A DNA stretch of 64,000 nucleotides from Corynebacterium sp. HMSC08A12 (GCF_001807485.1 NZ_KV789168.1:62001-126000); one strand, 5' to 3'. Shown: positions 16,802 through 26,483, counted from the first letter of the stretch. The notes: generated by a model from the letters alone, not told the origin. Program-made: numbers and translations.

Positions 16802-17526
16802 CGTGGCGCGCGCCGCCACAGCCAACGCGGGACCACCTGCATGGTGGCGGCCAGCAGCTTCAGGGAGCGCGGGATCCACACGGATTCCGCGCTTTCGTCG
16901 TTGATGGCGCGAACCGTGGCCTCGGCGACCACGTCCGGCGTGGTGGACAGCGGCGCCGGATCCATGCCGCGGGTCATCCGGCCGATCACGAAACCCGGGC
17001 GCACGATCACCAGGCGCACTCCGGTGCCCTGCAGCGCGTCCTGCATGCCCTGGCAGAAACCATCCAGGCCGGCCTTCGCCGAGCCGTAGACATAGTTCGG
17101 GCGGCGCACGCGAGCCCCGGCGATGGATGAATAGGCCACCAGCACTCCCCTGCCGCGGGACTTCATCACCCGGGACAGCTCCGTCAGCAGCACCGCCTGG
17201 GCGGTGAAGTCCGTGTGCAGCACGCGGTAGACCTCGGAGGAGTCGCGCTCTGCGAGCTCCTGGTCGCCCAGCACGCCGAACATCGCCAGCGCCACGTCCA
17301 GCGGGCCGGTGGCCTCGATCTCCGCGATGAGGTCTGCGTGGGAATCCACGTCGGTGGCGTCAAAAAAGAAGGAATCGACCTGTGTGGCGCCGAGTCGGTA
17401 CAGCTCATCGGCCAGTTCCGTGGTGCGGCGGGCGGCGAGCACCAAGTGGTTGCCGGGGGCGAGCAGGCGTGCGATCTCGCCGCCGATCTCGCTGGTCGCG
17501 CCGAAGATTGCAATTTTCTTAGCCAT
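16798..17526 (-). CDS. DprE2-like short-chain dehydrogenase (Rv2073c-like)
   Basis: A 242-residue SDR resembling DprE2, the reductase that completes epimerisation of decaprenylphosphoryl-ribose to arabinose. Shared traits are the FGATSEIG cofactor motif, the VYGSAKAGLDGF active-site block (Tyr and Lys) and a VRPGFV...RMT segment. In mycobacteria a DprE2 paralogue (Rv2073c) lies in the corresponding region, and the true dprE2 sits beside dprE1, which is absent here, so this is more likely the paralogue. The chosen ATG (17526) overlaps the helY stop by 8 bases and gives a compact Rossmann start (MAKKIAIFG). The substrate is uncertain. Confidence 0.8.
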   Translation of the reverse strand: MAKKIAIFGATSEIGGEIARLLAPGNHLVLAARRTTELADELYRLGATQVDSFFFDATDVDSHADLIAEIEATGPLDVALAMFGVLGDQELAERDSSEVYRVLHTDFTAQAVLLTELSRVMKSRGRGVLVAYSSIAGARVRRPNYVYGSAKAGLDGFCQGMQDALQGTGVRLVIVRPGFVIGRMTRGMDPAPLSTTPDVVAEATVRAINDESAESVWIPRSLKLLAATMQVVPRWLWRRAPR

Positions 17527-20191
17527 CGAGGGCCACAACTCCTCGTCTCATCGCGGCGACCGCCTTGCGGGAGGCCGCCTTCACTTCATTGGAATAGCCA
17601 GTCAGCTTGATCTGATCCAGCAGGTCGATCACGCGGCGGCACCAGCGCACGAAATCGCCGGGGGTCAGGGTGGCGCCGCTGGCCTCGGCCGCGCGCAGGC
17701 AGTACTCCAGCGGGGCGCCGGCGGTCCACTGGTGCACCGCGGTGGCAAAGCCCAGCTCTGGCTCGCGGGTCACGGCGAGGCGGTGGCGCTGCTCGTCGGT
17801 GGAAAGCTCCTGGTAGATGCGCCACGTCTGGCTGATCGCCTCGGCCAGCGGCTCGGTGGGCACGCCATCGTCCTTGGCGCCGGAGTCGCGACGGTTCTCG
17901 AATACGCAAGTGCTGGCCACGGCCGCCAGCTCCGCCGGGTCCAGCTCGTCCCAGATACCGCGGCGCAGGCACTGGGCGACCAGCAGATCGGACTCGTGGT
18001 GGATCTTGGACAGGCGCTCGCCCTCCATGGTGATGCGGGCGGTGTTGCCCTCGAGCTCCACGTAGTCCAACTCCGCCAGCAGCGCGAGGATGCGGTTGAA
18101 CTGGGCGGACAGGGAATCGGATTCCTGCGGCTGCTCCTTCTGTTCGAACTCTAAGCGGCGGGCGGCCTTCAGGTACTGCTCGGCGGCGCGGCAGAGCTCC
18201 TCGCGGCCCTCCCAGGCGTGCACCGGGTGGGCGTGGACCTGCTCGCGCAGCTCGACCGCACGCAGGGAGCGGCGGCGAGCCCGGGGCTTGAGCTTCTTCG
18301 GCTTATCCAGCTGCAGGCGGCGCAGGTTGGCGGCCACTCCCCTGGCCTGCCGCTTCGGGTTGCGCACCACGCCCTTGTGCAGGCGCATGTGGCCGATGTG
18401 CACCGGGGTGTTGCCGAACATGTCGGGGTTGATACGCTCCACCCAGCCGTCGTCGGTGATGATCGTCGGCCGGCCGCGGTGGTCGGCACGGGCAATCACG
18501 GCGGTCGTGGGGTTCTTGCCGGTGGGCAGCGCGATCACGTCGCCCGGCTGCAGAGACTGCAGCAGGGCCGTGGTCTCCGTCGAAGCCTCGTCGATGACCA
18601 TGCGCTTGGCGCGGCGCTCCTCCTGTGAAAGCTCGCGGCGCAGCTGGCCGTACTCGGTGACCAGCTGGAAGTCCTCGTTGAGGCTGTTCGAGGGGCGGCG
18701 CACCTCGCGGATCGTGGCCTTTAGCTGCTTTTCCTGCTGGGCCAGCTCTCGGCGCCGCTTCTCTATCTGCTCGGCGCTCTCCACCACAGCGCCATTGGTC
18801 TGGTACTGCGCAAAGGAACGCAGCAGCAGCCGGTGGGCCTCATCCAGCCCCATCGTGCCGATGAGGTTCACAGCCATGTTGTAGCCCGGACGGAAGGTGG
18901 AATCCAGCGGATAGGTTCTTGTTGACGCCAAGTCTGCAACCCCATAAGGGTCCAGCCCCTGGCTCCACAGCACCACCGCGTTACCCTTCGTGTCGATGCC
19001 TCGGCGGCCGGCGCGACCCGTGAGCTGCGTGTATTGGCCGGGGGTGAGGTCGGCGTGCGTCTCGCCGTTGAACTTCACCAGCTTCTCCAGCACCACCGAG
19101 CGGGCAGGCATGTTGATGCCCAGCGCCAGGGTCTCCGTGGCAAAGCAGACCTTCAGCAGGCCGCGGGCGAACAGATCCTCCACTATGTGGCGGAAGGCCG
19201 GCAGCATGCCGGCGTGGTGGGCGGCGAAACCGCGCGACAGGGCGCGGCGCCACTGGCGGAAGCCCAGGACGTCCAGGTCCTCCTCCGTCAGGTCCGCCAC
19301 GCCCGCGTCGATGGTGCGCAGGATCTCCTCCCTTTCCGACGGGGACGAATAGTCCACGCGGTCGATCAGCAGGGCGCGGACGGCGGCGTCACAACCAACG
19401 CGCGAGAAGATAAAGTAAATCGCAGGCAACATGCCGGCGGTGGCCATGTGCTGCACCACGTCGCCACGCTTTGGCCCGCGGCGCTTGCCAGTTTCCTCGG
19501 CCTTCGCGGCAGCGGCGACGACCTTGCGGTTGATGGCGCCGAGGTGCTGCTCCGAGCCCTCGAAGAGGGGCAGAATCTGGCGGCCGACCATCATGAACTG
19601 GGTCAGCGGCACCGGTCGCTTCTCCGTGACGATGATCTCGGTATCGCCGCGGACGGCGGACAGCCAGCCGCCGAACTCTTCGACGTTGGAGACGGTGGCC
19701 GACAGGGACACGAGGATCACGCGCGGATCGAGGTTGAGGATCGCCTCCTCCCAGACCGGGCCGCGGGAACGATCGGCCAGGAAGTGCACCTCGTCCATGA
19801 CGACGTGCGTGAGGGTTTCCAGCCGCTCGGAGTCGGCGTAGATCATGTTGCGCAAGACCTCGGTGGTCATCACAACGATGGGCGCGTCGCCATTAATGGT
19901 GACGTCGCCGGTGAGCAGACCCACGTTGGCCTCGCCGTAGCGCTCCACCAAGTCGTGGAACTTCTGGTTGCTCAAGGCCTTGATAGGCGTGGTGTAAAAG
20001 CAGGTGCCGTCGCCGTGGAAGGCGGCGAAAACGGCAAACTCGCCGACGATGGTCTTGCCCGCGCCCGTCGGGGCGGCGACAAGCACCCCCTTGCCCCGGT
20101 CGATAGCTTCAGCCGCTTGGATCTGGAAGCCGTCCAGCGGGAAGTCGTATTGGGCGCAGAAGCGCTCTACCTGGGGGCTAGAGAATGTCAT
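17519..20191 (-). CDS. helY: Ski2-like DEAD/DEAH-box RNA helicase HelY
   Basis: An 890-residue superfamily-2 helicase of the Ski2/Mtr4 type. Walker A (APTGAGKT) spans residues 40-47 and Walker B reads DEVH at 133-136. The C-terminal RecA domain contains the QLTGRAGRRGID motif, and DSHCT-type helical domains follow. It probably unwinds structured RNA in turnover or ribosome-related processing; the physiological target in actinobacteria is not settled. The tatC stop and helY start overlap by 14 bases, and the DprE2-like SDR overlaps its end by 8, so it is embedded in the long minus-strand operon. The length is typical. Confidence 0.95.
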   Translation of the reverse strand: MTFSSPQVERFCAQYDFPLDGFQIQAAEAIDRGKGVLVAAPTGAGKTIVGEFAVFAAFHGDGTCFYTTPIKALSNQKFHDLVERYGEANVGLLTGDVTINGDAPIVVMTTEVLRNMIYADSERLETLTHVVMDEVHFLADRSRGPVWEEAILNLDPRVILVSLSATVSNVEEFGGWLSAVRGDTEIIVTEKRPVPLTQFMMVGRQILPLFEGSEQHLGAINRKVVAAAAKAEETGKRRGPKRGDVVQHMATAGMLPAIYFIFSRVGCDAAVRALLIDRVDYSSPSEREEILRTIDAGVADLTEEDLDVLGFRQWRRALSRGFAAHHAGMLPAFRHIVEDLFARGLLKVCFATETLALGINMPARSVVLEKLVKFNGETHADLTPGQYTQLTGRAGRRGIDTKGNAVVLWSQGLDPYGVADLASTRTYPLDSTFRPGYNMAVNLIGTMGLDEAHRLLLRSFAQYQTNGAVVESAEQIEKRRRELAQQEKQLKATIREVRRPSNSLNEDFQLVTEYGQLRRELSQEERRAKRMVIDEASTETTALLQSLQPGDVIALPTGKNPTTAVIARADHRGRPTIITDDGWVERINPDMFGNTPVHIGHMRLHKGVVRNPKRQARGVAANLRRLQLDKPKKLKPRARRRSLRAVELREQVHAHPVHAWEGREELCRAAEQYLKAARRLEFEQKEQPQESDSLSAQFNRILALLAELDYVELEGNTARITMEGERLSKIHHESDLLVAQCLRRGIWDELDPAELAAVASTCVFENRRDSGAKDDGVPTEPLAEAISQTWRIYQELSTDEQRHRLAVTREPELGFATAVHQWTAGAPLEYCLRAAEASGATLTPGDFVRWCRRVIDLLDQIKLTGYSNEVKAASRKAVAAMRRGVVALDG

Positions 20192-21155
20192 CGAAATCGC
20201 TGCGGGTGAAGTCTTGAGCCTTCGGGTCCTGGCGCTTCGGCGAGTCGATCGGGCGGGCCGCGCTAGTGGACTGCGGGGCTGGGGTGGCAGTCACCGGGCT
20301 AATGGGTTCCGGTGCGGCGATGTCGGTGGTCTCGTCGTCATCCACCTCGAGCCAGTCCGCCTGGTTCTTCTTGCGGCGCTTGTCGTTCAGGCGGGCGATC
20401 TGAGTGGCGATCTCCATCATCGCGCACAGGGAGATCGCCAGGATGACCATGGAGATCGGATCCTGACCCGGGGTGACGAACGCTGCAAAGATGAACAGAA
20501 ACGCCCAGATGAAGCGGCGCTTCTCCTTCAGCTGCTGGTACGTGACCACGTGTGCCAAGTTCAGCAGCACGGTAATGAGCGGCACCTCGAAGCTCACGCC
20601 GAAAATTAGCAGCAGCGCCATGGCGAAGCTGAAGTATTTCTCGCCGTTCAGGGCAGCGATCTGCGCCTCGTCGCCGATGGTCAGCAGGAACTCCAGGCCA
20701 AAGGCGAGCACGAAGTAAGCCAGCACCGCGCCGACGGTGAACAGTAGGCCTGCGGAAATACCCACGCCTAATGTCCAGCGCTTCTCGTTCTTGTGCAGGC
20801 CCGGGGTGATGTACGCCCAGATCTGGCCTAACCAAATTGGCGAGGAAAAGACCATGCCTGCCAACGCGCCAACCTTAAGACGCAGCATAAACATCTCAAA
20901 AGGGCTGGTAGCCAGCAGACGGCACTCCCCCGCCTCGGAGCCAAAGCGGGCCTCCGGCGGCAGGTTACAGTACGGTCCGCGCAGCACCTCGCCCAGAGAC
21001 GGGATCGGGCCGACCTCGACGTTGTACCAGATGTAGCCGATGATCGTGCCGATGAAGATGGCGACCAGGGAAATGAAGACGCGCTTGCGCAGCTCATTGA
21101 TGTGCTCGACGATGGTCATAGAACCATCGGCGGGCTTCTTTAGCTTCTTAGCCAC
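20178..21155 (-). CDS. tatC: Twin-arginine translocase subunit TatC
   Basis: A 325-residue polytopic protein that binds the twin-arginine signal peptide and organises Tat translocation of folded proteins. Six hydrophobic helices are visible, with family marks such as the N-terminal EHINELRKR segment that forms part of the signal-peptide site and the first periplasmic loop. After the last helix there is a long charged, Pro/Ala/Asp-rich cytoplasmic tail (about 255-325), longer than in E. coli and common in actinobacteria. The gene begins 7 bases after tatA. A tatB gene is not present in the window. Confidence 0.96.
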   Translation of the reverse strand: MAKKLKKPADGSMTIVEHINELRKRVFISLVAIFIGTIIGYIWYNVEVGPIPSLGEVLRGPYCNLPPEARFGSEAGECRLLATSPFEMFMLRLKVGALAGMVFSSPIWLGQIWAYITPGLHKNEKRWTLGVGISAGLLFTVGAVLAYFVLAFGLEFLLTIGDEAQIAALNGEKYFSFAMALLLIFGVSFEVPLITVLLNLAHVVTYQQLKEKRRFIWAFLFIFAAFVTPGQDPISMVILAISLCAMMEIATQIARLNDKRRKKNQADWLEVDDDETTDIAAPEPISPVTATPAPQSTSAARPIDSPKRQDPKAQDFTRSDFDDIL

Positions 21156-21162
21156 TTAACTT

Positions 21163-21417
21163 TTAAGCGTTGTGCTCGTTCGGCTGCTCGGACTTGGGCT
21201 GAGCCAGGTCTTGGGCCTGCTGCTGCTCGGCGGTCGGAGCCTGCTTCTTTGCCAGCTCCTTCTGGTCGCCGTCAGTCTTCATCTCGTCCATTTCGGACTT
21301 GAAGATGCGCATCGAACGGCCCAGGGAACGCGCTGCGTTGGGCAGGCGGGTCGCTCCGAACAGCAGGAAGATGACCAGAGCGATGATTAGTAGTTCAGGA
21401 ACGCCAAGGTTCGGCAT
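21163..21417 (-). CDS. tatA: Twin-arginine translocase subunit TatA
   Basis: An 84-residue pore-forming component: one N-terminal transmembrane helix (about 5-21, [13 protein letters not shown]), the FG hinge, an amphipathic helix ([25 protein letters not shown]), and a polar glutamine-rich tail. It lies 35 bases after pafC and 7 before tatC, in the same order as mycobacterial Rv2096c-Rv2093c (pafB-pafC-tatA-tatC). Confidence 0.96.
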   Translation of the reverse strand: MPNLGVPELLIIALVIFLLFGATRLPNAARSLGRSMRIFKSEMDEMKTDGDQKELAKKQAPTAEQQQAQDLAQPKSEQPNEHNA

Positions 21418-21452
21418 TATCTACGAGCTTTCTGTCGTTGGGATTGGTCTTA

Positions 21453-22421
21453 CTATCCTAGCTCGCGAGCCTCGTAGGCATCGAGGCCACGCCGGGCTAG
21501 GGCTTTTAAGTTCTCGGCCAATGGTAGCGGTTCTACCTCGCGAATACCGGATGAAAAACCTAGCAGGAACCTTAAAAACCATTCACCGGTATCCGGCACG
21601 TCGACGACCAGCCGGGTTTCGTCCTCGACCACCCACATGGGGAAGTACTCCAACATCCACCGCAGCGATTCATCTAGTTCCAGACGCGCCCAGCTGTCAC
21701 TGAGGCCGAAACCGAAGGGATCTTCCGGGTCGATCTCGGGTACCTGTTGGGCACTGGCCGAACCCTCCTCCCCCAGGTCGAGCCCGTCAATGCGTGCAAG
21801 CGCAAAGGTTTTTGTAGTGACGCCACGTTCCCGCGCCCACAGGTAATACTCGCCGTCCACGAGGGCCACGTGGTCGGGGTCTACCGTGCGGGTGCTGAAG
21901 CTATCGCTGGACAGCGACTGGTAGTTAAAGGTGACCTGGCGGCGCGACTGGATGGCCTCCGAGAGCTGGCGGCGCAGCTGCACATAGGCGGGGGTTGAGG
22001 GCGCCGTTTCGGGGGTGAAGGAATCCGTGTACCCGCGCCGGGAGCGTAAGAGAGCCTGAATCTTCTCGCTGGCGGAGTCGATGTCCGCCTGCGCCTCCGC
22101 CGGCGCGGTGGAGCGCAGCGCCTGCAAGTTCAGCAGCAGCACACCGGCCTCCATCGCGGTCAGGGCGAGCGGGCGGTCCAGGCCGGCGGAGAACTCCACG
22201 GAGGCACGCATGCGATCCACCGTGACCTCCACCGGCATGTCGAGGATGCTGGCGGGCACGCGGCACTGGGAAACCTGACCGAGCTCGTGGGCGATCTGCG
22301 CGGTGGATAGGTCCAGCGCTCGAGAGGCCGCCATCAGGCTGCTGTCCGGGTGGGACCGGAACCAGGCGAGGACGGACAGGGTACGGAGGAATTGTTCGGC
22401 ATTGGAACGAGGGAGCGTCAT
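21453..22421 (-). CDS. pafC: WYL-domain transcriptional regulator PafC
   Basis: A 322-residue protein with an N-terminal winged-helix region (MTLPRSNAEQFLRTLSVL) and a WYL domain in the second half, ending in a WCX-type C-terminal domain. With PafB it forms the PafBC activator that controls the mycobacterial RecA-independent DNA-damage response. WYL domains sense a ligand, probably single-stranded nucleic acid. The ATG overlaps the pafB stop as ATGA. It is not needed for pupylation itself despite its name. Confidence 0.92.
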   Translation of the reverse strand: MTLPRSNAEQFLRTLSVLAWFRSHPDSSLMAASRALDLSTAQIAHELGQVSQCRVPASILDMPVEVTVDRMRASVEFSAGLDRPLALTAMEAGVLLLNLQALRSTAPAEAQADIDSASEKIQALLRSRRGYTDSFTPETAPSTPAYVQLRRQLSEAIQSRRQVTFNYQSLSSDSFSTRTVDPDHVALVDGEYYLWARERGVTTKTFALARIDGLDLGEEGSASAQQVPEIDPEDPFGFGLSDSWARLELDESLRWMLEYFPMWVVEDETRLVVDVPDTGEWFLRFLLGFSSGIREVEPLPLAENLKALARRGLDAYEARELG

Positions 22422-23353
22422 GAAGCAGCCTCCTTGAGAACGGCAACAACATCGGCGACGACATCCGGCGGCGAGGTGACGATTACGTGGGGCGCGTAGG
22501 CCGCGGCGGTGCGGACGAACCAGTCGCGCTCCACGGGGCCGATCTGGCCATCCTCGTTGGCCAGGCGGCGCAGCTCCCAGGCGCCGGGCTCCGGGAACTC
22601 CACGGTGGCGGTGACCATCTGGCGGCTGCTCAAAAGCCCCTGCTGGATCAGCTGCTGTGGAGTGCCTTCTGGGCGCGGGTGCTGGGCGAATTCGGGCAAA
22701 GCGGTGACGGAATCGATGCGCGCTAAGCGGAACGTGCGCTGGGCCGTACGGTCCGGGTCGAAGCCCGTGACGTAGACCAAGCCATCCTTGGCTCCATAAG
22801 CCCAGGGCTCCAGGCGGCGCTGTTGGGGAGTATCGACCAGCGAAGGATAGTAGTTGAACTCCAAGACCAGGCCGTTGTCGAGGGCGCGGAAGATCGCGTC
22901 GAGGGAATCGCCGTCCAGGGCGGTGTGGTCCGGGACGCTCGGGACGGCGACCTCGCCGGTGGAAACGCGGTGCTGCATGCCCGCTGCGGCCAGCTTGGTG
23001 TAGGCGGAGCGGGCGGCGTGCTGCATCTCCCCCGACTGCGCCCACCGGCTGGCGGCGGCGAGGACGGTGGCCTCGCCGTCGGTGAACTCGATGTCCGGCA
23101 GGAAGGTCTGGGCGGGGTCAAGGGTGAGCATGTCTTCGCCCGTGATGCGCACGCCCAGCTCGGCAAGGTCCTGGCGGTCGCGGCTCAGCTGCTTGCGGGC
23201 GGAGCCATCCTTGGCGTGCTGGTAGCCCTCGACGTTGGCGAGCACCCACTCGATGGAGCGCGGGCCGTCGGAGTTCAGCAGTGCGATCACCAGGTTAAAC
23301 AGGCGCGTGGCGCCCGGAATCCAGTGAGTCTCGACGGGGCGGTTGCGGTTCAT
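22418..23353 (-). CDS. pafB: WYL-domain transcriptional regulator PafB
   Basis: A 311-residue partner of PafC, with an N-terminal winged helix (ATRLFNLVIALLNS, RDRQDLAELG) and a WYL ligand-binding domain in the middle. The two genes are tandem duplicates joined by an ATGA overlap, and pafB itself overlaps the pafA stop as ATGA. The frame is open to 23464, but the ATG at 23353 is preferred because of that coupling and the usual N-terminus. Together with the pupylation genes this keeps the mycobacterial order pup-pafA-pafB-pafC minus the proteasome subunits. Confidence 0.92.
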   Translation of the reverse strand: MNRNRPVETHWIPGATRLFNLVIALLNSDGPRSIEWVLANVEGYQHAKDGSARKQLSRDRQDLAELGVRITGEDMLTLDPAQTFLPDIEFTDGEATVLAAASRWAQSGEMQHAARSAYTKLAAAGMQHRVSTGEVAVPSVPDHTALDGDSLDAIFRALDNGLVLEFNYYPSLVDTPQQRRLEPWAYGAKDGLVYVTGFDPDRTAQRTFRLARIDSVTALPEFAQHPRPEGTPQQLIQQGLLSSRQMVTATVEFPEPGAWELRRLANEDGQIGPVERDWFVRTAAAYAPHVIVTSPPDVVADVVAVLKEAAS

Positions 23354-24753
23354 CGGGCTTCCAGGGCTTCGATGATGCGGTCGACGTCCTCGCTGGTGTT
23401 GGCAAAGGGGTCGGCAAGCAGTGCCTCGGCCCCGTTCTCGCCGTTGACCTTCACGCGCATCCAATCCACCGTGTAGGACAGCTCCGGGTGGGCGCGCACC
23501 GCGGCGATGAAGCGGCCGCGCACCGTGGCTCGGGTCGTCGGCGGAGCCTGGCGTACAGCCTGCTCGATCGCCTCCGGAGCCAGCAGCGTGCGCGCCAGGC
23601 CGCGGCGGGCCAGCACGTTAAACAGGCCGCGGGTGGGGTGGATATCGTGATACATCAGGTCGATTTGTGCCAGGCGGGGGTCGATGGGATCCAGCCCCCG
23701 GGCGGCGGCCATGCGGTCCAGCAGGGACTTCTTGATGACCCAGTCGATCTCCGTGGAGACCGGCGAGAAGTCGCCCGTGTCGAAGCAGTCCAGCACGCGG
23801 CCCCACAGGTCCACCACGGGGGTTAGCTCTGCGTTGGGAGTGCCCCGCTCCGGGTCTTCACGCGAGGCCAGGTAGGCGCAGGCGGCGTCATAAAAAGCGC
23901 GCTGGATCTCCAGCGGCGTGGCAGTCGACCCGCTGCGCAGGGCAATGTCCACCTGGCCGGTGAAGTCGCGGGAGATCTCGCGGATAGAGCGGATCTCGTT
24001 GGCCATCTCAAAGTCCGGGAGAGCCACGCCGGCCTCGATCATCTCCAGCACCAGCAGCGTGGAGCCGACCTTCAGAGCCGTGGTGACCTCCGACATGTTC
24101 GAATCGCCAACGATGACGTGCAGGCGGCGATACTTGGAAGAATCGGCGTGCGGCTCGTCGCGCGTATTGATGATGGGGCGCGAGCGGGTCGTCGCGCTGG
24201 ACACGCCCTCCCAGACGTGGTCGGCGCGCTGGCTCATGGTGTAGCCCGGGCCGAAGTTCTCGTTCGGCGCGCCGGGATAAGGGATAGCAAGCTTGCCCGC
24301 GCCGCAAATCAGCTGGCGGGTAACCAGGAACGGCAGCAGCTGCTTGCTGAGACCCTTCAGGGGAATATCGCGGCTGACCAGGTAGTTCTCGTGGCAGCCA
24401 TAGGAGTTTCCCAGGGAGTCCGTGTTGTTCTTCAGCAGGTATACCTTGCCGCCGACGGCCTGCTCGGCGCGGTCGGCCAGCTCGTGAAACAACAGGTCGC
24501 CAGAGCGGTCATAGGCGATCAGCTGGTGCAGGCTATCGCACTCCGCGGTAGCGAACTCCGGGTGCGCGCCGACGTCTAGGTAGAGGCGCGAGGCGTTCTC
24601 GGTGTAGATGTTCGAGCTGCGGTGCTCCTCCACCACGGGGGCGAAGAGCTTGCGGGCAATCTCGTCGGGGCCCAGGCGCCGGGAGGAATCCTGCATGTTG
24701 GCGATTCCATACTCGGTCTCCAGGCCCATGATGCGGCGGCGGATAGCGGTCAC
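23350..24753 (-). CDS. pafA: Pup-protein ligase PafA
   Basis: A 467-residue glutamine-synthetase-fold ligase that phosphorylates the C-terminal glutamate of Pup and joins it to lysines of target proteins. The N-terminal RRIMGLETEYG motif carries the ATP/Mg-binding glutamates, and Asp60 in the LYLDVGAHPE block corresponds to the catalytic base. The start is taken as a GTG at 24753 that overlaps the pup stop as GTGA; longer in-frame sequence upstream overlaps pup and is not plausible. PafA acts with Dop, Pup and the ARC ATPase encoded just upstream. No proteasome subunit genes interrupt the cluster. Confidence 0.95.
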   Translation of the reverse strand: MTAIRRRIMGLETEYGIANMQDSSRRLGPDEIARKLFAPVVEEHRSSNIYTENASRLYLDVGAHPEFATAECDSLHQLIAYDRSGDLLFHELADRAEQAVGGKVYLLKNNTDSLGNSYGCHENYLVSRDIPLKGLSKQLLPFLVTRQLICGAGKLAIPYPGAPNENFGPGYTMSQRADHVWEGVSSATTRSRPIINTRDEPHADSSKYRRLHVIVGDSNMSEVTTALKVGSTLLVLEMIEAGVALPDFEMANEIRSIREISRDFTGQVDIALRSGSTATPLEIQRAFYDAACAYLASREDPERGTPNAELTPVVDLWGRVLDCFDTGDFSPVSTEIDWVIKKSLLDRMAAARGLDPIDPRLAQIDLMYHDIHPTRGLFNVLARRGLARTLLAPEAIEQAVRQAPPTTRATVRGRFIAAVRAHPELSYTVDWMRVKVNGENGAEALLADPFANTSEDVDRIIEALEAR

Positions 24754-24944
24754 TGGCCGCCCTTTTGTACGTAGGAGCGGACGAACTCCTCCGCGTTGTT
24801 CTCCAGCAGGCCGTCGATCTCGTCCAGCAGATCGTCGGTACCGGTGACGTTCACCTGCTGGGTGCCCGCGCCGGAGGCCTGCTCGATGGGTTCGTCGTCG
24901 TCGCGCCGACCGCCGCCGGCGCTGACCTGTCCGCCCTGTGCCAT
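24750..24944 (-). CDS. pup: Prokaryotic ubiquitin-like protein Pup
   Basis: A 64-residue, mostly disordered acidic modifier with the characteristic C-terminal half: a helical ARC-binding segment (DDLLDEIDGLLENNAEEFVR) and a final YVQKGGQ. Because it ends in GGQ rather than GGE, Dop must deamidate it before PafA can use it. It lies two bases after dop and overlaps pafA, the standard dop-pup order, but pafA follows directly where mycobacteria have prcB and prcA. Confidence 0.97.
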   Translation of the reverse strand: MAQGGQVSAGGGRRDDDEPIEQASGAGTQQVNVTGTDDLLDEIDGLLENNAEEFVRSYVQKGGQ

Positions 24945-24946
24945 GA

Positions 24947-26470
24947 TTAATCTTCCTTTCTGCCAACCCCGGAGATCTTGTCCGGGTTGATTTCCTTCAA
25001 GCCTGCCACGAGCTCGCCGATGCCGGGGCGCGGTTGCGTTTCCAGCAGCGCGCGTAGCTCCAACTGGTTGAACCCGCGGGGGTCGTCCATGGTGATCTGT
25101 GCTGCGCCGTCCGGGGTGTCTACGATGACGCTATCCCAGTTCGCCGAGAGGATGTCGGCGGAGTAGTTCGCCACCAGGTGCCCGCGCAGCCACGCGCGCG
25201 TGGCCTGTGGCGGGGTGTCCACCGCGGCCTCGATCTCTGCCGGGTCCAGCAGGGTTTGCATCCGGCCCTTCCGCACCAGCGCATGGTAGAGCCCGCGTCG
25301 CGGGTCGATGTCCGAGTACTGCAGGTCCACCAGGGCCAGGCGCGGGTCGGTCCACTCCAGGCCGCGCGCCCGGTAGGCGTTCATCAGCTGCAGCTTGGCC
25401 GTCCAGTCCAGCCGGTCGGCGGTGGACAGCGGATCGGCCTCGAGGTCGTCGAGGATCTTGCCCCACAGCTCGAAGACCTCCAGGTTGTCGCCGCGCAGCT
25501 CCATGATCTCCCACACGCGCTTGCGGATCTCCCGCTGGGTCTCGATGGCGGTGCGTTCCGCCTGGCCGTAGAAGCGCAGGCGGTAGGTGCAGTCCAGATC
25601 CCGGGAGACGCGCTGGACGTCCGCCACCGGCTCCAGCAGACGCAGGTCGCCGAAGTAAGCGCCCTCGGCTACCGCCGCCAGCACCAGCGCAGTGGTGCCG
25701 AACTTCAGGTAGTTGGAGAACTCGCTCAAGTTCGCATCCCCGATGATCACGTGCAGGCGGCGCCACTTGTCGGCCTCCGCGTGCGGCTCGTCGCGGGTAT
25801 TCACGATGCCGCGGTTCAGCGTGGTCTCCAGCGAGACCTCCGTCTCGATGTAGTCGGCGCGCTGGCTGATCTGGAAGCCCGGTTGCTCCCCCTGCTGCCC
25901 CAGCCCGATGCGGCCGGCGCCGCAGTAGACCTGCCGGGTGACGAAATGCGGGATTAAAGCCGCCTGCACGTCCTCGACGTCCAGGTCGCGCGGGTACAGG
26001 TAGTTCTCGTGCGAGCCGTAGCTGGCGCCCTTGCCGTCCACGTTGTTCTTGTAGATCTTCAGCTCCGGCTCGGCGGCCTCGGCGGCGCGGTGCATGATGA
26101 TGTCCCCGGCCTTGTCCCACACCACCGCGTCGCGGGCAGTCGTGGTCTCCGGGGAGGAATACTCCGGGTGCGCGTGATCCACATAGAAGCGCGCGCCGTT
26201 GGCGGTGATGACGTTCGCCGCGCCGAGGGCATTCGGATCCAGCACCGGGGCGGCACCCCGACGGTAGCGGCGCAGGTCGAAGCCGCGGATGTCACGCAGA
26301 GGGGATTCGTTCTCGTAGTCCCACCGGGTGCGGCGGTTCACCCCCTGGCCGCTGTGCTCCGCATAGGCCACGACGGCCTGGGTGGAGGTGTGAATCGGGC
26401 TGGCCGACGGATCGTCCACGGCGACGATGCCGTACTCCGTCTCCGAGCCAATGATGTGCGGGCCAAACAA
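24947..26470 (-). CDS. dop: Pup deamidase/depupylase Dop
   Basis: A 507-residue homologue of PafA that deamidates Pup-GGQ and also removes Pup from proteins. The IIGSETEYGIV opening and the ARFYVDHAHPEYSSPE block mark the Dop branch. The best start is a TTG at 26470: the sequence GGGAGGAT lies seven bases upstream and the protein then begins at the family-conserved FGPHIIG. An alternative longer N-terminus would overlap arc and has no similarity. It lies 13 bases after arc. Confidence 0.93.
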   Translation of the reverse strand: MFGPHIIGSETEYGIVAVDDPSASPIHTSTQAVVAYAEHSGQGVNRRTRWDYENESPLRDIRGFDLRRYRRGAAPVLDPNALGAANVITANGARFYVDHAHPEYSSPETTTARDAVVWDKAGDIIMHRAAEAAEPELKIYKNNVDGKGASYGSHENYLYPRDLDVEDVQAALIPHFVTRQVYCGAGRIGLGQQGEQPGFQISQRADYIETEVSLETTLNRGIVNTRDEPHAEADKWRRLHVIIGDANLSEFSNYLKFGTTALVLAAVAEGAYFGDLRLLEPVADVQRVSRDLDCTYRLRFYGQAERTAIETQREIRKRVWEIMELRGDNLEVFELWGKILDDLEADPLSTADRLDWTAKLQLMNAYRARGLEWTDPRLALVDLQYSDIDPRRGLYHALVRKGRMQTLLDPAEIEAAVDTPPQATRAWLRGHLVANYSADILSANWDSVIVDTPDGAAQITMDDPRGFNQLELRALLETQPRPGIGELVAGLKEINPDKISGVGRKED

Positions 26471-26483
26471 ACTTGTATCCTCC

